From positions 496,001 to 560,000 of the forward strand of contig NZ_FOBG01000001.1 of assembly GCF_900109645.1 (NCBI RefSeq): DNA of 64,000 bases, in the 5' to 3' direction. Numbering within the stretch: the first letter of the stretch is position 1; each line of letters opens with the position of its first letter. Source of the stretch: Duganella sp. CF402 (GTDB lineage: Bacteria > Pseudomonadota > Gammaproteobacteria > Burkholderiales > Burkholderiaceae_D). This document shows, piece by piece, positions 33,656 to 42,431 of the stretch. The notes below the pieces were generated by a model. The model was not told the origin of the DNA, made no database searches, and saw only the letters and a list, made by a program, of their open reading frames with translations. Position numbers and translations under genes: made by a program.

Positions 33656-34636
33656 ATGCGTCGTTACCTTGCAGTCGCACTGTTGGCCATTGTCGCGCTG
33701 GAATGCAGCGCCAGTGAATCGGCCAGCGGCAGCTTCACCGCCACCAAAAGCTGCGAAGCATTTTCCTCGTTCGCCAAGCGCGCCAATCCGGGCGAGGTGA
33801 AAGTCACCGCCGGCACGGCCTACACCGTCCACGAAATCAACAAGACAGATTACGACTGGCTGCGCATCAACGTGCCGGGCGCGCAACCGTCGCTGCGCTG
33901 GGTGCAGCGCGAGTGCGGCACGCCGGCGCTGGAGGAGTCGTCGCGGCAGGCCAACCGTGCCGCCGATGCCGCCGGCCCGGTGTGCTCACTGCCGAACCAG
34001 CAGGACAGCTACGTGCTGGCCATCACCTGGCAGCCCGGTTTCTGCGAGCACGCCAAATACAACGGCAAGAAACCGGAATGCGACGCCATGAACAGCGGCG
34101 CGCTGGAAGCCAGGACCCTGAGCCTGCACGGCCTGTGGCCCAACAAGCAGGAATGCGGCGTCCAGTACGGCAGCTGCAGCGGCAAGCCGTTTGAGCTGAG
34201 CAAGGACACGATAGAAAAAATCTCACCGTGGATGCCGAACTTCTTCTACGAGCGCAGCTTCGGCGCTTACGAGTGGAACAAGCACGGCAAATGCCAGTCG
34301 CTGGCGCCGGATGATTACTTCATCAAGGCCGTGTCGGCAGTGCGTGTGGTGAATGAATCGGAAGTGGGCAAGATCGTGCTGGGGAATACCGGCAAGACCA
34401 TCAAGGTGCATGACTTCTTCGACCGTGTGCAGAAGCGCTACGGCGACAAGGTGGCCAACACCATCCAGCTGGTCTGCGTGCAGCGCAAGTACCTGCAGGA
34501 GATTCGCGTGTCGCTGGCGCTGGACTTTGTCACCGACCGCGATCTGCCGCAGCTGGTGGCCAATGCGCGTCCTGCCCAGTCGCGCACCGCCGGCTGCGCC
34601 GATGAAATCTACATCGAAGCAGCCGGCAAGGAGTAA
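33656..34636 (+). CDS. Periplasmic RNase T2-family ribonuclease
   Basis: This 326-residue endoribonuclease cleaves RNA through 2',3'-cyclic phosphates. A signal peptide covers residues 1-20. The N-terminal 100 residues, which resemble an SH3-like segment, precede the catalytic domain. Active-site boxes are CAS1 SLHGLWPN (His158) and CAS2 EWNKHGKC (His210), with several Cys for disulfides. It is longer than E. coli RNase I (268) because of the N-terminal segment. A GGGGGAATTC site precedes the ATG and TAAAAT at 33618 is a -10 candidate. The convergent SDR gene ends three bases after its stop. Confidence 0.93.
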   Translation: MRRYLAVALLAIVALECSASESASGSFTATKSCEAFSSFAKRANPGEVKVTAGTAYTVHEINKTDYDWLRINVPGAQPSLRWVQRECGTPALEESSRQANRAADAAGPVCSLPNQQDSYVLAITWQPGFCEHAKYNGKKPECDAMNSGALEARTLSLHGLWPNKQECGVQYGSCSGKPFELSKDTIEKISPWMPNFFYERSFGAYEWNKHGKCQSLAPDDYFIKAVSAVRVVNESEVGKIVLGNTGKTIKVHDFFDRVQKRYGDKVANTIQLVCVQRKYLQEIRVSLALDFVTDRDLPQLVANARPAQSRTAGCADEIYIEAAGKE

Positions 34637-34639
34637 GGC

Positions 34640-35383
34640 TTACGCTGCGAAGCCGCCGTCGATCAGCAGGTCGGCGCCGGTGACGAAGCCCGCTTCAGGG
34701 CCGGCCAGATAGGACACCATCGCCGCGATTTCGTCGGCCTTGCCGTGGCGTTTCAGCGCCATCAGGCCGTGCAGACCGGTGGCGAAATCGCTGTCGGCCG
34801 GATTCATGTCGGTATCGACCGGGCCTGGCGCCACGTTGTTGACGGTGATGTTGCGGCTGCCGAAGTCGCGCGCCATGCCTTTCACCAGGCCGGTCAGGGC
34901 CGATTTGCTCATCGCGTAAGCCGCGCCGCCTTCGAACGGCATGCGCTGGGCGTTGGTGCTGCCGATGTTGATGATGCGGCCGCCGTCGGTCATATGCTTG
35001 GCCGCGGCCTGCGCCGCCACGAACACGGCGCGCACGTTGACGGCGATGGTTTTGTCGAAGTCTTCCAGCGAGAAGCTGTCCGTTGGGCCGAGCAGCAGTA
35101 CGCCGGCGCTGTTGACCAGGATGTCGAGACGGCCGAAACGTTCTGCCACGCTGTCGATGGCTTTGGTCAGTGCGGCGGCGTCGCTGGCGTCGGCCTTGAT
35201 GGCGACGGCTTCACCGCCGGCGGCCTTGATGTCCTCCACCAGCGCTTCGGCCGCGATGGCCGAGGCGGCGTAGCCGATGGCGACTTTGGCGCCTTCGCTG
35301 GCCAGGCGGCGGGCAGTGGCAGCGCCGATGCCGCGCGAACCACCGTTGATGAAAGCGACTTTACCGTTGAATTTGGTGCTCAT
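34640..35383 (-). CDS. SDR-family oxidoreductase
   Basis: This 247-residue classical short-chain dehydrogenase has the cofactor motif GGSRGIG (residues 14-20), NSAG, INIGS with the catalytic serine, Tyr-Ala-Met-Ser-Lys, and PGPVDTDMNP. All four catalytic elements are intact, unlike the SDR at 27.7 kb. The start is ATG 35383 with GAAAGGAAA upstream; the open frame extends 22 codons further. It is divergent from a LysR gene (109 bases), its likely regulator. Substrate unknown; FabG-like sequences act on 3-oxoacyl groups, sugars or quinones. Confidence 0.9.
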   Translation of the reverse strand: MSTKFNGKVAFINGGSRGIGAATARRLASEGAKVAIGYAASAIAAEALVEDIKAAGGEAVAIKADASDAAALTKAIDSVAERFGRLDILVNSAGVLLLGPTDSFSLEDFDKTIAVNVRAVFVAAQAAAKHMTDGGRIINIGSTNAQRMPFEGGAAYAMSKSALTGLVKGMARDFGSRNITVNNVAPGPVDTDMNPADSDFATGLHGLMALKRHGKADEIAAMVSYLAGPEAGFVTGADLLIDGGFAA

Positions 35384-35492
35384 GATGTTTTCCTTTCGGG
35401 TTGGTTGATGAACACAGTATGGTCTTCGCCGGCTTGTCTTTGTAGTCATGAATTTACGTGTACAGTTTCAACCTTTGGTATAAGATGAGGGC

Positions 35493-36422
35493 ATGTTTAC
35501 TGAACTCAGCAGCTATCTCGATGCATTCATCGCCTCTGCCGACGAGGGCAGCTTCTCGGCGGCCGCCCGCCGTCTGGGGCTGACGCCGGCGGCGGTGAGC
35601 AAAAGCGTCAACCGGCTGGAGCTGCGGCTCGGCGTGCGGCTGTTCCAGCGCAGCACCCGCAGCCTGTCGCTGACCACCGATGGCGAACGCCTGTACGGGC
35701 AGGTGCGACTGCCGTGGACCGAGATCGGCGACGCGCTCACGGACCTGAGCCAGGGCGCGGGCAAGCCGGCCGGCACGCTGAAGGTGTCGCTGGCCTACAC
35801 CGTCGGGCGGCAGTATTTCGTGCCGCTGCTGGACGAGTTCTCGCGCCGCTATCCGGACGTGGTGCCGGACCTGTATTTCGACAATCGCCAGGTGGACATG
35901 GTGGCGGAAGGCTTCGACGTCGGCATCGGCGGCGGCATCGAGCTGACCGACGCGCTGATCGCGCGCGAGCTGGCGCGGGTCGATATCGTGCTGGCCGCAG
36001 CGCCGTCCTACCTGAAAGCGCATGCGGCGCCGGAAACGCCGCAGGATCTGGTGCGCCATCGCGGCCTGCTGCGCCGTTCATTGAGCACCGGCCGGCTGGT
36101 GCCGTGGACCCTCAAGCATCGCAGCGGCCAGGAAGTGGTGGCCAGCGTGCGCCCGGTGGCGGTGCTGGACGATCCGGAAGCCATCGCCCACGCCGCCGCC
36201 TCGGGCATGGGCATCTGCATGCTGCCTTTGCCGCACGCCTTGCCGCTGCTGGATAGCGGGGAACTGGTGCGGGTGCTGCCGGACTGGCATGCTGAAACGC
36301 GGCCGCTTTCGATATACTATTCAAGCCGAAAACTCGTGCCGGCCAAGGTGCGGGTATTTGTGGACTACATGGTGGAGCAATTCCGCGCCAGCGGCCACGC
36401 TGCGCGCTTCCGCCAACATTAA
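35493..36422 (+). CDS. LysR-family transcriptional regulator
   Basis: The 309-residue protein has an N-terminal HTH (FIASADEGSFSAAARRLG, then TPAAVSKSVNRLE) and a substrate-binding domain starting GTLKVSLAYTVGRQY. The subgroup resembles CrgA/DsdC-like LysR proteins that control nearby SDR enzymes. It is divergent from the SDR gene. GAGGGC lies before the ATG. The next gene follows after 16 bases on the same strand, so read-through is possible. Confidence 0.9.
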   Translation: MFTELSSYLDAFIASADEGSFSAAARRLGLTPAAVSKSVNRLELRLGVRLFQRSTRSLSLTTDGERLYGQVRLPWTEIGDALTDLSQGAGKPAGTLKVSLAYTVGRQYFVPLLDEFSRRYPDVVPDLYFDNRQVDMVAEGFDVGIGGGIELTDALIARELARVDIVLAAAPSYLKAHAAPETPQDLVRHRGLLRRSLSTGRLVPWTLKHRSGQEVVASVRPVAVLDDPEAIAHAAASGMGICMLPLPHALPLLDSGELVRVLPDWHAETRPLSIYYSSRKLVPAKVRVFVDYMVEQFRASGHAARFRQH

Positions 36423-36438
36423 CCCAGGAGATGAATCG

Positions 36439-37512
36439 ATGAAGTTCAAAGCAGGACTGCTAGCGTTACTATTGTTTGTGCAATCAGGGCAAACGTTTTC
36501 AAGCGTAATGGTCGGCGCGGATGACGCGCAATTGCAGTACACCGGACGGATCGATTTTGCCGACCGCGCGAAACCGGTGTTGTCCTGGCCCGGCACCAGC
36601 ATCGCCGCCAACTTCACCGGCAGCAGCCTGTCCGTCACGCTGGACGACCAGCGGGGCAAGAACTTCTTCAACGTCTTCATCGACGACAAGCCTCCCGTCA
36701 TCATAGAAGCGGCGCAGGGCAGCAAGACCTATGCGGTTGCCAATGGCCTGCCTGCGGGCGCGCACCGCCTGCTGATCACCAAGCGCACCGAGGGCGAGGA
36801 GGGCGGCACCGTGTTCAAAGGGCTGGCGCTGGCCGACGGCGGAAAACTGCTGCCGCCGCCACCGCGCAAGTCGCGCCACATTGAATTTTTCGGCGACTCC
36901 ATCACCAGTGGCATGGGCAACGAGGCGCCGGATAATGGGCCGGATAATCTGAAGAAGGACAAGAACAACTACATGTCCTACGCGTCGATTACGGCGCGCG
37001 CGCTGGATGCGGAGGCGCACATTACATCGCAGAGCGGCATCGGCGTGATGGTTAGCTGGTTCCCGTTCACCATGCCGGACTTCTACGATCAGCTGAGCGC
37101 CGTCGGTAATAACGACAGCAAATGGGACTTCAAGTCGTGGACACCGGACGTGGTGGTGATCAACCTGTTCCAGAACGACCGCTGGCTGATCGACCGCGAA
37201 AAGCGCCTGTCGCCGATGCCGGACGATGCGCAGCGCATCGCCGCCTACCGCACTTTCGTGCAGAAGATCCGCGCCCTGTACCCGCGCGCCTACATCGTCT
37301 GCGCGCTGGGCAGCATGGACGCGGTGCAGGAAGGCTCCAAATGGCCGGGCTATGTGCGCACGGCGGTGGACCAGATGCGCGACGGCGGCGACCAGCGCAT
37401 CGACACTATCATCTTCCCGTGGAACGGCTTTGGCGGCCATCCGCGCGTGAAGCAGCACCAGACCAATGCGACGCTGCTGACGGACTTTATCCGCAAGAAG
37501 GTCGGCTGGTGA
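36439..37512 (+). CDS. Secreted SGNH/GDSL-family esterase (CE2-like)
   Basis: The 357-residue protein has a signal peptide (residues 1-21), a beta-sandwich N-terminal domain (about 25-135) and an SGNH hydrolase domain opening FFGDSIT with nucleophile Ser154. NLFQNDRW fits the block III position and GGHPRVKQHQ supplies the catalytic His. Two-domain proteins of this build belong to carbohydrate esterase family 2, which removes acetyl groups from xylan or other polysaccharides. CCAGGAG precedes the ATG. It stands 98 bases before a GH127 gene, so joint action on acetylated plant polysaccharides is likely. Confidence 0.87.
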   Translation: MKFKAGLLALLLFVQSGQTFSSVMVGADDAQLQYTGRIDFADRAKPVLSWPGTSIAANFTGSSLSVTLDDQRGKNFFNVFIDDKPPVIIEAAQGSKTYAVANGLPAGAHRLLITKRTEGEEGGTVFKGLALADGGKLLPPPPRKSRHIEFFGDSITSGMGNEAPDNGPDNLKKDKNNYMSYASITARALDAEAHITSQSGIGVMVSWFPFTMPDFYDQLSAVGNNDSKWDFKSWTPDVVVINLFQNDRWLIDREKRLSPMPDDAQRIAAYRTFVQKIRALYPRAYIVCALGSMDAVQEGSKWPGYVRTAVDQMRDGGDQRIDTIIFPWNGFGGHPRVKQHQTNATLLTDFIRKKVGW

Positions 37513-37582
37513 TTATGCCGATTTCGTCACGCTTTTCGCGGTGCGGATGCAAGACGACGGAGGCCCGGTAGACGTACATTAG

Positions 37583-37599
37583 TGGTTAGCCATTAACCA
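37583..37599. repeat. Inverted repeat in the GH127 leader
   Basis: TGGTTA (37583-37588) and TAACCA (37594-37599) are exact complements around GCCAT. The repeat ends one base before the AAGGG ribosome site of the GH127 gene, so it could be an operator or an mRNA hairpin that affects translation. Confidence 0.45.
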
Positions 37600-37610
37600 T
37601 AAGGGTATGT

Positions 37611-39983
37611 ATGCATCGTCGACAGATACTGAAGGGCGCCGTTGGGCTGGGACTCGTCTCCGGCTGGAACGCGAAGGCAAGCGTTGCGGCCAGTGGCGTG
37701 CCGGGCACCGCCCGCGCCTTGCCGCTGTCGTCGGTGCGTTTGCTGCCTTCGATTTACGCCGACGCGCTGCAAGCCAACCAAGCCTACCTGCTGCGCCTGA
37801 GCGCCGACCGCTTCCTGCACAACTACCATAAATTCGCCGGCCTGCCGACCAAAGGCGCCATCTACGGCGGCTGGGAATCCGACACCATCGCCGGCGAAGC
37901 GCTGGGCCACTACCTGTCCGCGCTGTCGCTGATGTACGCGCAGACCGGTAACGCCGCGCTCAAACCGCGCATCGACTACATCGTGGCCGAACTGGCGCGC
38001 GTGCAGCAGGCGCAGGGTGACGGCTACGTGGCCGGCTTCATGCGCAAGCGCAAAGACGGCAAAGTGGTGGACGGCAAGGAGATCTTCCCCGAAATCATGC
38101 GCGGTGAAATCCGCTCGGCGGGCTTCGATTTAAACGGCTGCTGGGTGCCGCTGTATAACTGGCACAAGGTCTTCGCCGGCCTGTTCGACGCGCAGACTTA
38201 TGCCGGCAACGATCAGGCGCTGCAAGTGGCGCTCGGCCTCGCAGGCTATATCGACAAAGTCTTCGCCGCGCTGAACGACGAGCAGGTGCAGCAAGTGCTG
38301 GGCTGCGAACATGGCGGCATCAACGAAAGCTTCGCCGAGCTGTATGCGCGCACGCAGGACAAGCGCTGGCTGGCATTGGCCCAGCGCCTGTACCACACCA
38401 AGGTACTGACGCCGCTGGCACAAGGCCGCGATGAACTGGCTACCCTGCACTCCAACACGCAGATCCCGAAACTGATTGGCCTCGCGCGTTTGCACGAACT
38501 GACCGGCCGCCAAAGCGACGCCGCTGCGGTGGACTTCTTCTGGAAGCGCGTCACAACGCACCACAGCTACGTCATCGGCGGCAACGGCGACCGCGAATAC
38601 TTCTCCGCGCCGGACAGCATCGCCGCCCACATCACCGAGCAAACCTGCGAAGCCTGCTGCAGCTACAACATGCTGAAGATGACGCGCCACTTGTACAGCT
38701 GGGCGCCGGACGCTGCTTACTTCGACTACTACGAGCGCACGCACCTGAACCACATCCTCGCGCACCAGAATCCGCGCACCGGCATGTTCACGTACATGAC
38801 GCCGTTGATGTCCGGCGTGGCGCGTGAATTTTCCAGCGAAGAGAACGATTTCTGGTGCTGCGTGTTGTCCGGCATGGAAAGCCACGCCAAGCACGGCGAC
38901 TCGATCTACTGGGAGAACGGCGACACGCTGTTCGTCAATCTGTACATTCCGTCGAGCGTGGAGTGGAAGGCCGCTGCCGCGCGGCTGGAACTGAACACCG
39001 GCTATCCATACGAAGGCGATATCGACATCAAGGTGCGCCGCCTGGCCGGGCAGCGTTCCTACACGCTGGCGCTGCGTATTCCGGCATGGGCGTCGAAACA
39101 CACGGTGCTGGTCAACGGCAAGCCGCACAACGCCAGCAAGGACAAGGGCTACGTGCTGATACGCCGGCGCTGGAAAGCTGGCGACACGGTGCGCCTGTCG
39201 CTGCCGCTGGACCTGCGTCTTGAAGCCGCCGCCGGCAACGACCACGTGGTGGCGCTGCTGCGCGGGCCGATGGTGCTTGCCGCCGATCTGGGCGCGGCCG
39301 ACAAACCGTTCAACGGACTGGCGCCGGCGCTGGTGGGCGCCAACATCCTCGGCGCGTTCGCGGAAACGGACAAGCAAAAGGCCGTGTACCGCAGCGTGGG
39401 CACCGGCCGTCCGGGTGATATGAAATTCGCGCCGTTCTTCGCGCAGTATGAGCGGCGCGCGGCGGTGTACTTCAACACCTACACCGAGGCGGAATGGGCG
39501 GCGTCCGAAGTCGCGTTCCGCAAGGAAGAAGCGCGGCTCAAGGAACGGGCCGAGCGCTCGGTCGATGTGATGCACCTCGGCGAAATGCAGCCGGAGCGCG
39601 ACCACGACCTGCAATCGGACATTTCCTATCCGGTGTCCTACCGTGGCCGCAACGGCCGCGATGCGCGCACCGGCGGCTACTTCAGCTTCCGCATGAAGTG
39701 CGCCAACGGGCCGCTGGTGCTGCAGGCCAGCTACTGGGGTGAGGAACGCAACCGCGATTTCTACATCAGCGTGGACGGCGAGCGCATCGCGCATGTGCAG
39801 CTCAATGGCCGCCAGCCGGGCGTATTCATCGACCAGGAGTATCCGATACCGGAGCGCCTCACCAGCGGCAAGGCCAGTGTGGTGGTGCGTTTCGATCCGG
39901 AGCCGGGCCATACGGCGGGGCCGGTGTTCGGCGTCCAACTTTTCATACAAGCCGCTGCGCCGGTGTCCAACATTTCGAGCTGA
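37611..39983 (+). CDS. GH127-family beta-L-arabinofuranosidase (DUF1680), Tat-exported
   Basis: The 790-residue glycosidase starts with a twin-arginine leader HRRQILKG, so it is probably exported folded with its metal. The (alpha/alpha)6 barrel is recognisable from VRLLPSIY onward. GGWESDTIAGE, GGINESFAEL, EQTCEACCSYNM and the Trp-Cys-Cys of NDFWCCVLSG match the zinc-cysteine cluster region of GH127, where a cysteine is nucleophile. Beta-jelly-roll domains follow from about residue 440. It would release L-arabinofuranose from arabinan or hydroxyproline glycans; the true substrate is open. The esterase upstream and the distant GH43 gene support plant-polysaccharide use. Confidence 0.9.
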   Translation: MHRRQILKGAVGLGLVSGWNAKASVAASGVPGTARALPLSSVRLLPSIYADALQANQAYLLRLSADRFLHNYHKFAGLPTKGAIYGGWESDTIAGEALGHYLSALSLMYAQTGNAALKPRIDYIVAELARVQQAQGDGYVAGFMRKRKDGKVVDGKEIFPEIMRGEIRSAGFDLNGCWVPLYNWHKVFAGLFDAQTYAGNDQALQVALGLAGYIDKVFAALNDEQVQQVLGCEHGGINESFAELYARTQDKRWLALAQRLYHTKVLTPLAQGRDELATLHSNTQIPKLIGLARLHELTGRQSDAAAVDFFWKRVTTHHSYVIGGNGDREYFSAPDSIAAHITEQTCEACCSYNMLKMTRHLYSWAPDAAYFDYYERTHLNHILAHQNPRTGMFTYMTPLMSGVAREFSSEENDFWCCVLSGMESHAKHGDSIYWENGDTLFVNLYIPSSVEWKAAAARLELNTGYPYEGDIDIKVRRLAGQRSYTLALRIPAWASKHTVLVNGKPHNASKDKGYVLIRRRWKAGDTVRLSLPLDLRLEAAAGNDHVVALLRGPMVLAADLGAADKPFNGLAPALVGANILGAFAETDKQKAVYRSVGTGRPGDMKFAPFFAQYERRAAVYFNTYTEAEWAASEVAFRKEEARLKERAERSVDVMHLGEMQPERDHDLQSDISYPVSYRGRNGRDARTGGYFSFRMKCANGPLVLQASYWGEERNRDFYISVDGERIAHVQLNGRQPGVFIDQEYPIPERLTSGKASVVVRFDPEPGHTAGPVFGVQLFIQAAAPVSNISS

Positions 39984-39987
39984 TTAT

Positions 39988-40002
39988 TTGCCTTAACGGC
40001 AA
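39988..40002. repeat. TTGCC-TTAAC-GGCAA inverted repeat upstream of the dicarboxylate symporter
   Basis: Five-base arms (39988-39992 and 39998-40002) lie about 85 bases upstream of the predicted sigma-54 start site. That distance suits a DctD enhancer site, but it could equally be the end structure of the GH127 transcript. Confidence 0.35.
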
Positions 40003-40054
40003 CCTTCACAAAAAAACTCGTTTCCGATCAATGGCTTGCCGCGCCCGTGGGCGT

Positions 40055-40069
40055 TGGCACAGCCATTGC
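40055..40069 (+). promoter_or_regulatory. Sigma-54 (-24/-12) promoter of the dicarboxylate symporter gene
   Basis: TGGCAC (40055-40060), five bases, then TTGC (40066-40069) matches the RpoN consensus TGGCAC-N5-TTGC at all ten fixed bases; T at 40054 and T at 40070 extend the match. Transcription would start near 40080, 33 bases before the ATG. A DctB/DctD pair that activates such promoters is encoded just downstream. Confidence 0.85.
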
Positions 40070-40112
40070 TATCCAAGCTCCCCAGTTATACATAAAAATA
40101 CTGGAGGAGCCA

Positions 40113-41384
40113 ATGAAAACGAAACGTCCACTCACGCTGTACATCCTGCTGGCGATGATCCTTGGTGTAGCAGTCGGCTACATCTGCCATGAGGTCATTC
40201 CCGACAAAAAACTCAGCGCCGATATCGCCGCACACATTTCCATCGTCACCGACGTATTCCTGCGCCTGATAAAAATGATTATCTCGCTGCTGGTGTTCTC
40301 CACGCTGGCGGTGGGCATCGCGCATATGGGCGACGGCAAGGCGGCGAGCCGCGTCGGCCTGAAGGCGATGGCGTGGTTCGTGGTCGCTTCGCTGCTGTCG
40401 CTGTCGCTGGGCATGGTGCTGTCCAACCTGATGCAGCTGGGCGCGAACCTTGGCTTGCCGCTGCCGCCGGTGGATGCCGCCACCGGACTGAAAACCTCGG
40501 CCTTCACGCTGAAAGACTTCATCGCCCACATGGTGCCGAAGTCGCCGATCGAGGCGATGGCGAATAACGAAATCCTGCAAGTGCTGGTGTTCGCCGTGTT
40601 CTTCGGCGGCGCGCTCGGCGCGCTGGGCGAATCCGCCGCGCAGCTGACCAAGGTGATCGATCAGCTGGCGCAGGCCATGCTGCGCATTACCGGCACCATC
40701 ATGAACCTTGCGCCGCTGGCCGTGTTTGCGGCAATGGCGTCGGTCATCACCACCAATGGCCTGGGCATCCTCGGCACCTTCGCCAAATTCATGGGCGGCT
40801 TCTATTTCGGGCTGGTGTGCCTGTGGGCGCTGCTGATCCTGGGCGGCTTTGCCTTTATCGGCAAGCGCGTGTTCCGCCTGATCGCGTTGATCCGTGAGCC
40901 GTTCCTGCTGGCGTTTTCCACCGCCAGCTCCGAGGCCGCGTATCCCAAGCTGCTGCTGGCGCTGGACCAATTCGGCGTGCAGCGCAAAATCTCCAGCTTC
41001 GTCATGCCGATGGGGTATTCCTTCAACCTCGATGGCTCGATGATGTACTGCACCTTCGCCGTGCTGTTCATCACGCAGGCTTACGGTATCGAACTGACGC
41101 TGGGAACCCAGATCACCATGCTGCTGCTGTTGATGGTGACCTCGAAAGGTATCGCCGGCGTGCCGCGCGCGTCGCTGGTGGTCATCGCCGCCACGCTGAA
41201 CCAGTTCCACATTCCGGAGGCGGGCCTGCTGCTGTTGATGGGCATCGACCAGTTCCTCGACATGGGCCGCTCGGCTACCAATGCGGTCGGCAACGCGGTC
41301 GCCACGGCGGTCGTCGCCAAGTGGGAAGGCGCGCTGGCCGAAGAAGCGCCGGCGCCCGTCGTTCCAGCCGTCCGCGCAGCATAA
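40113..41384 (+). CDS. DAACS-family dicarboxylate (or glutamate) symporter
   Basis: This 423-residue inner-membrane carrier of the dicarboxylate/amino acid:cation symporter family shows the re-entrant signatures AFSTASSEAAYPKLL (serine-rich hairpin), GYSFNLDGSMMYCTFAVLFI (span 7, NxDG), GVPRASLVVIAATLNQF and GIDQFLDMGRSATNAVGN (span 8). A CTGGAGGAG site precedes ATG 40113. The sigma-54 promoter and the DctBD genes that follow argue for C4-dicarboxylates (succinate, fumarate, malate) rather than glutamate. A dctA-like role is likely, but sequence alone does not exclude glutamate. Confidence 0.88.
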   Translation: MKTKRPLTLYILLAMILGVAVGYICHEVIPDKKLSADIAAHISIVTDVFLRLIKMIISLLVFSTLAVGIAHMGDGKAASRVGLKAMAWFVVASLLSLSLGMVLSNLMQLGANLGLPLPPVDAATGLKTSAFTLKDFIAHMVPKSPIEAMANNEILQVLVFAVFFGGALGALGESAAQLTKVIDQLAQAMLRITGTIMNLAPLAVFAAMASVITTNGLGILGTFAKFMGGFYFGLVCLWALLILGGFAFIGKRVFRLIALIREPFLLAFSTASSEAAYPKLLLALDQFGVQRKISSFVMPMGYSFNLDGSMMYCTFAVLFITQAYGIELTLGTQITMLLLLMVTSKGIAGVPRASLVVIAATLNQFHIPEAGLLLLMGIDQFLDMGRSATNAVGNAVATAVVAKWEGALAEEAPAPVVPAVRAA

Positions 41385-41401
41385 AAACGGGGAAATCGCT
41401 C

Positions 41402-42397
41402 ATGCAGAAAAACGTCATGCGCACCCTGGCGCTGATCTTCGTTTCGGCGGCCGCACAGGCCCAGTCGTCGTTGAGCGTGTACGGCGTGGCCGACGCCGGC
41501 CTGGTGCTGGAGCGCGGCGGCGACGGCGGAGCGGTACAAAAAATCGGCAGCGGCGTCGCGTCCAGCTCCCGTCTAGGCTTCAAAGGCAAGGAAGACCTTG
41601 GCGGCGGAACGATGCTGACCTTTGTGCTGGAAAACGGCTATTCGATCGATACCGGCGCCACCAAGCAGAATGGCGCGCTGTTCGGCCGGCAGGCCTTGCT
41701 GTGCCTGAGCGGCGACGCCGGTACGCTCAGCATCGGCCGCCAGTACACGCCGTTCTACAAGACGCTCAACAACGTGGCCGACCCTTTCGCCACCGGCATG
41801 GCGGGGAATGCGCAAAACGTTTTCGACGGCACCACACGCATCGACAACGCGGTGGAGTACATCACGCCGCGCGTGGCTGGCTTCTCGGCCGATGTGCAGT
41901 ACGGCATGGGAGAAACGCCGGGCGACAGCAGCAAGAACCGCTACCTCGGCGCCAGCGGCAGCTATGAGCAGGGCGCCTTGACCGTGGTGCTGGCGCACCA
42001 GCAGCACGACGACGCCACCGGCACGGCGCACAGCCGCAACACCATGCTGGTGGCGCGCTACCGTTTCGGCGCAGTCACCGGCCACGCGGCGCTGGCGCGC
42101 AACCGTGATCTGCTGGGCGCGCAAAGCCGCGATGTCCTGCTGGGCGTGGCCGCGCAGTTGAGCGGCACGGACAAGCTGCTGTTCTCCGTCATCGATCATC
42201 ACGATGCGTCGGCGATGCGGCAGAATGCTTGGCAGGCTGCCATCGGCTACAGCCACGCGCTGTCGCGCCGCACAGATTTGTACGCGGCGTATGGCCATAT
42301 CCGCAACAGCAACGGTGCGCAATTCCGCGTTGGCACGGCGGCGGACAGCGGTTCCGGCGCCACCGGGGTTAACCTGGGTGTACGTCATGTGTTTTAA
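41402..42397 (+). CDS. Gram-negative trimeric porin
   Basis: This 331-residue outer-membrane general porin of the betaproteobacterial type has a signal peptide ending near AAAQA, then SSLSVYGVADAGLVLE, the standard first strand. SRLGFKGKEDLGGG, GRQYTPFY and a C-terminal GVRHVF with terminal Phe (BAM recognition) are family features. It is somewhat short for the group (about 350-400). It sits 17 bases after the symporter and probably belongs to the same RpoN-driven transcript, giving dicarboxylates a route through the outer membrane. Confidence 0.9.
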   Translation: MQKNVMRTLALIFVSAAAQAQSSLSVYGVADAGLVLERGGDGGAVQKIGSGVASSSRLGFKGKEDLGGGTMLTFVLENGYSIDTGATKQNGALFGRQALLCLSGDAGTLSIGRQYTPFYKTLNNVADPFATGMAGNAQNVFDGTTRIDNAVEYITPRVAGFSADVQYGMGETPGDSSKNRYLGASGSYEQGALTVVLAHQQHDDATGTAHSRNTMLVARYRFGAVTGHAALARNRDLLGAQSRDVLLGVAAQLSGTDKLLFSVIDHHDASAMRQNAWQAAIGYSHALSRRTDLYAAYGHIRNSNGAQFRVGTAADSGSGATGVNLGVRHVF

Positions 42398-42431
42398 TAC
42401 CAACTACAAATGAGAACACGCAGGGGAGACT

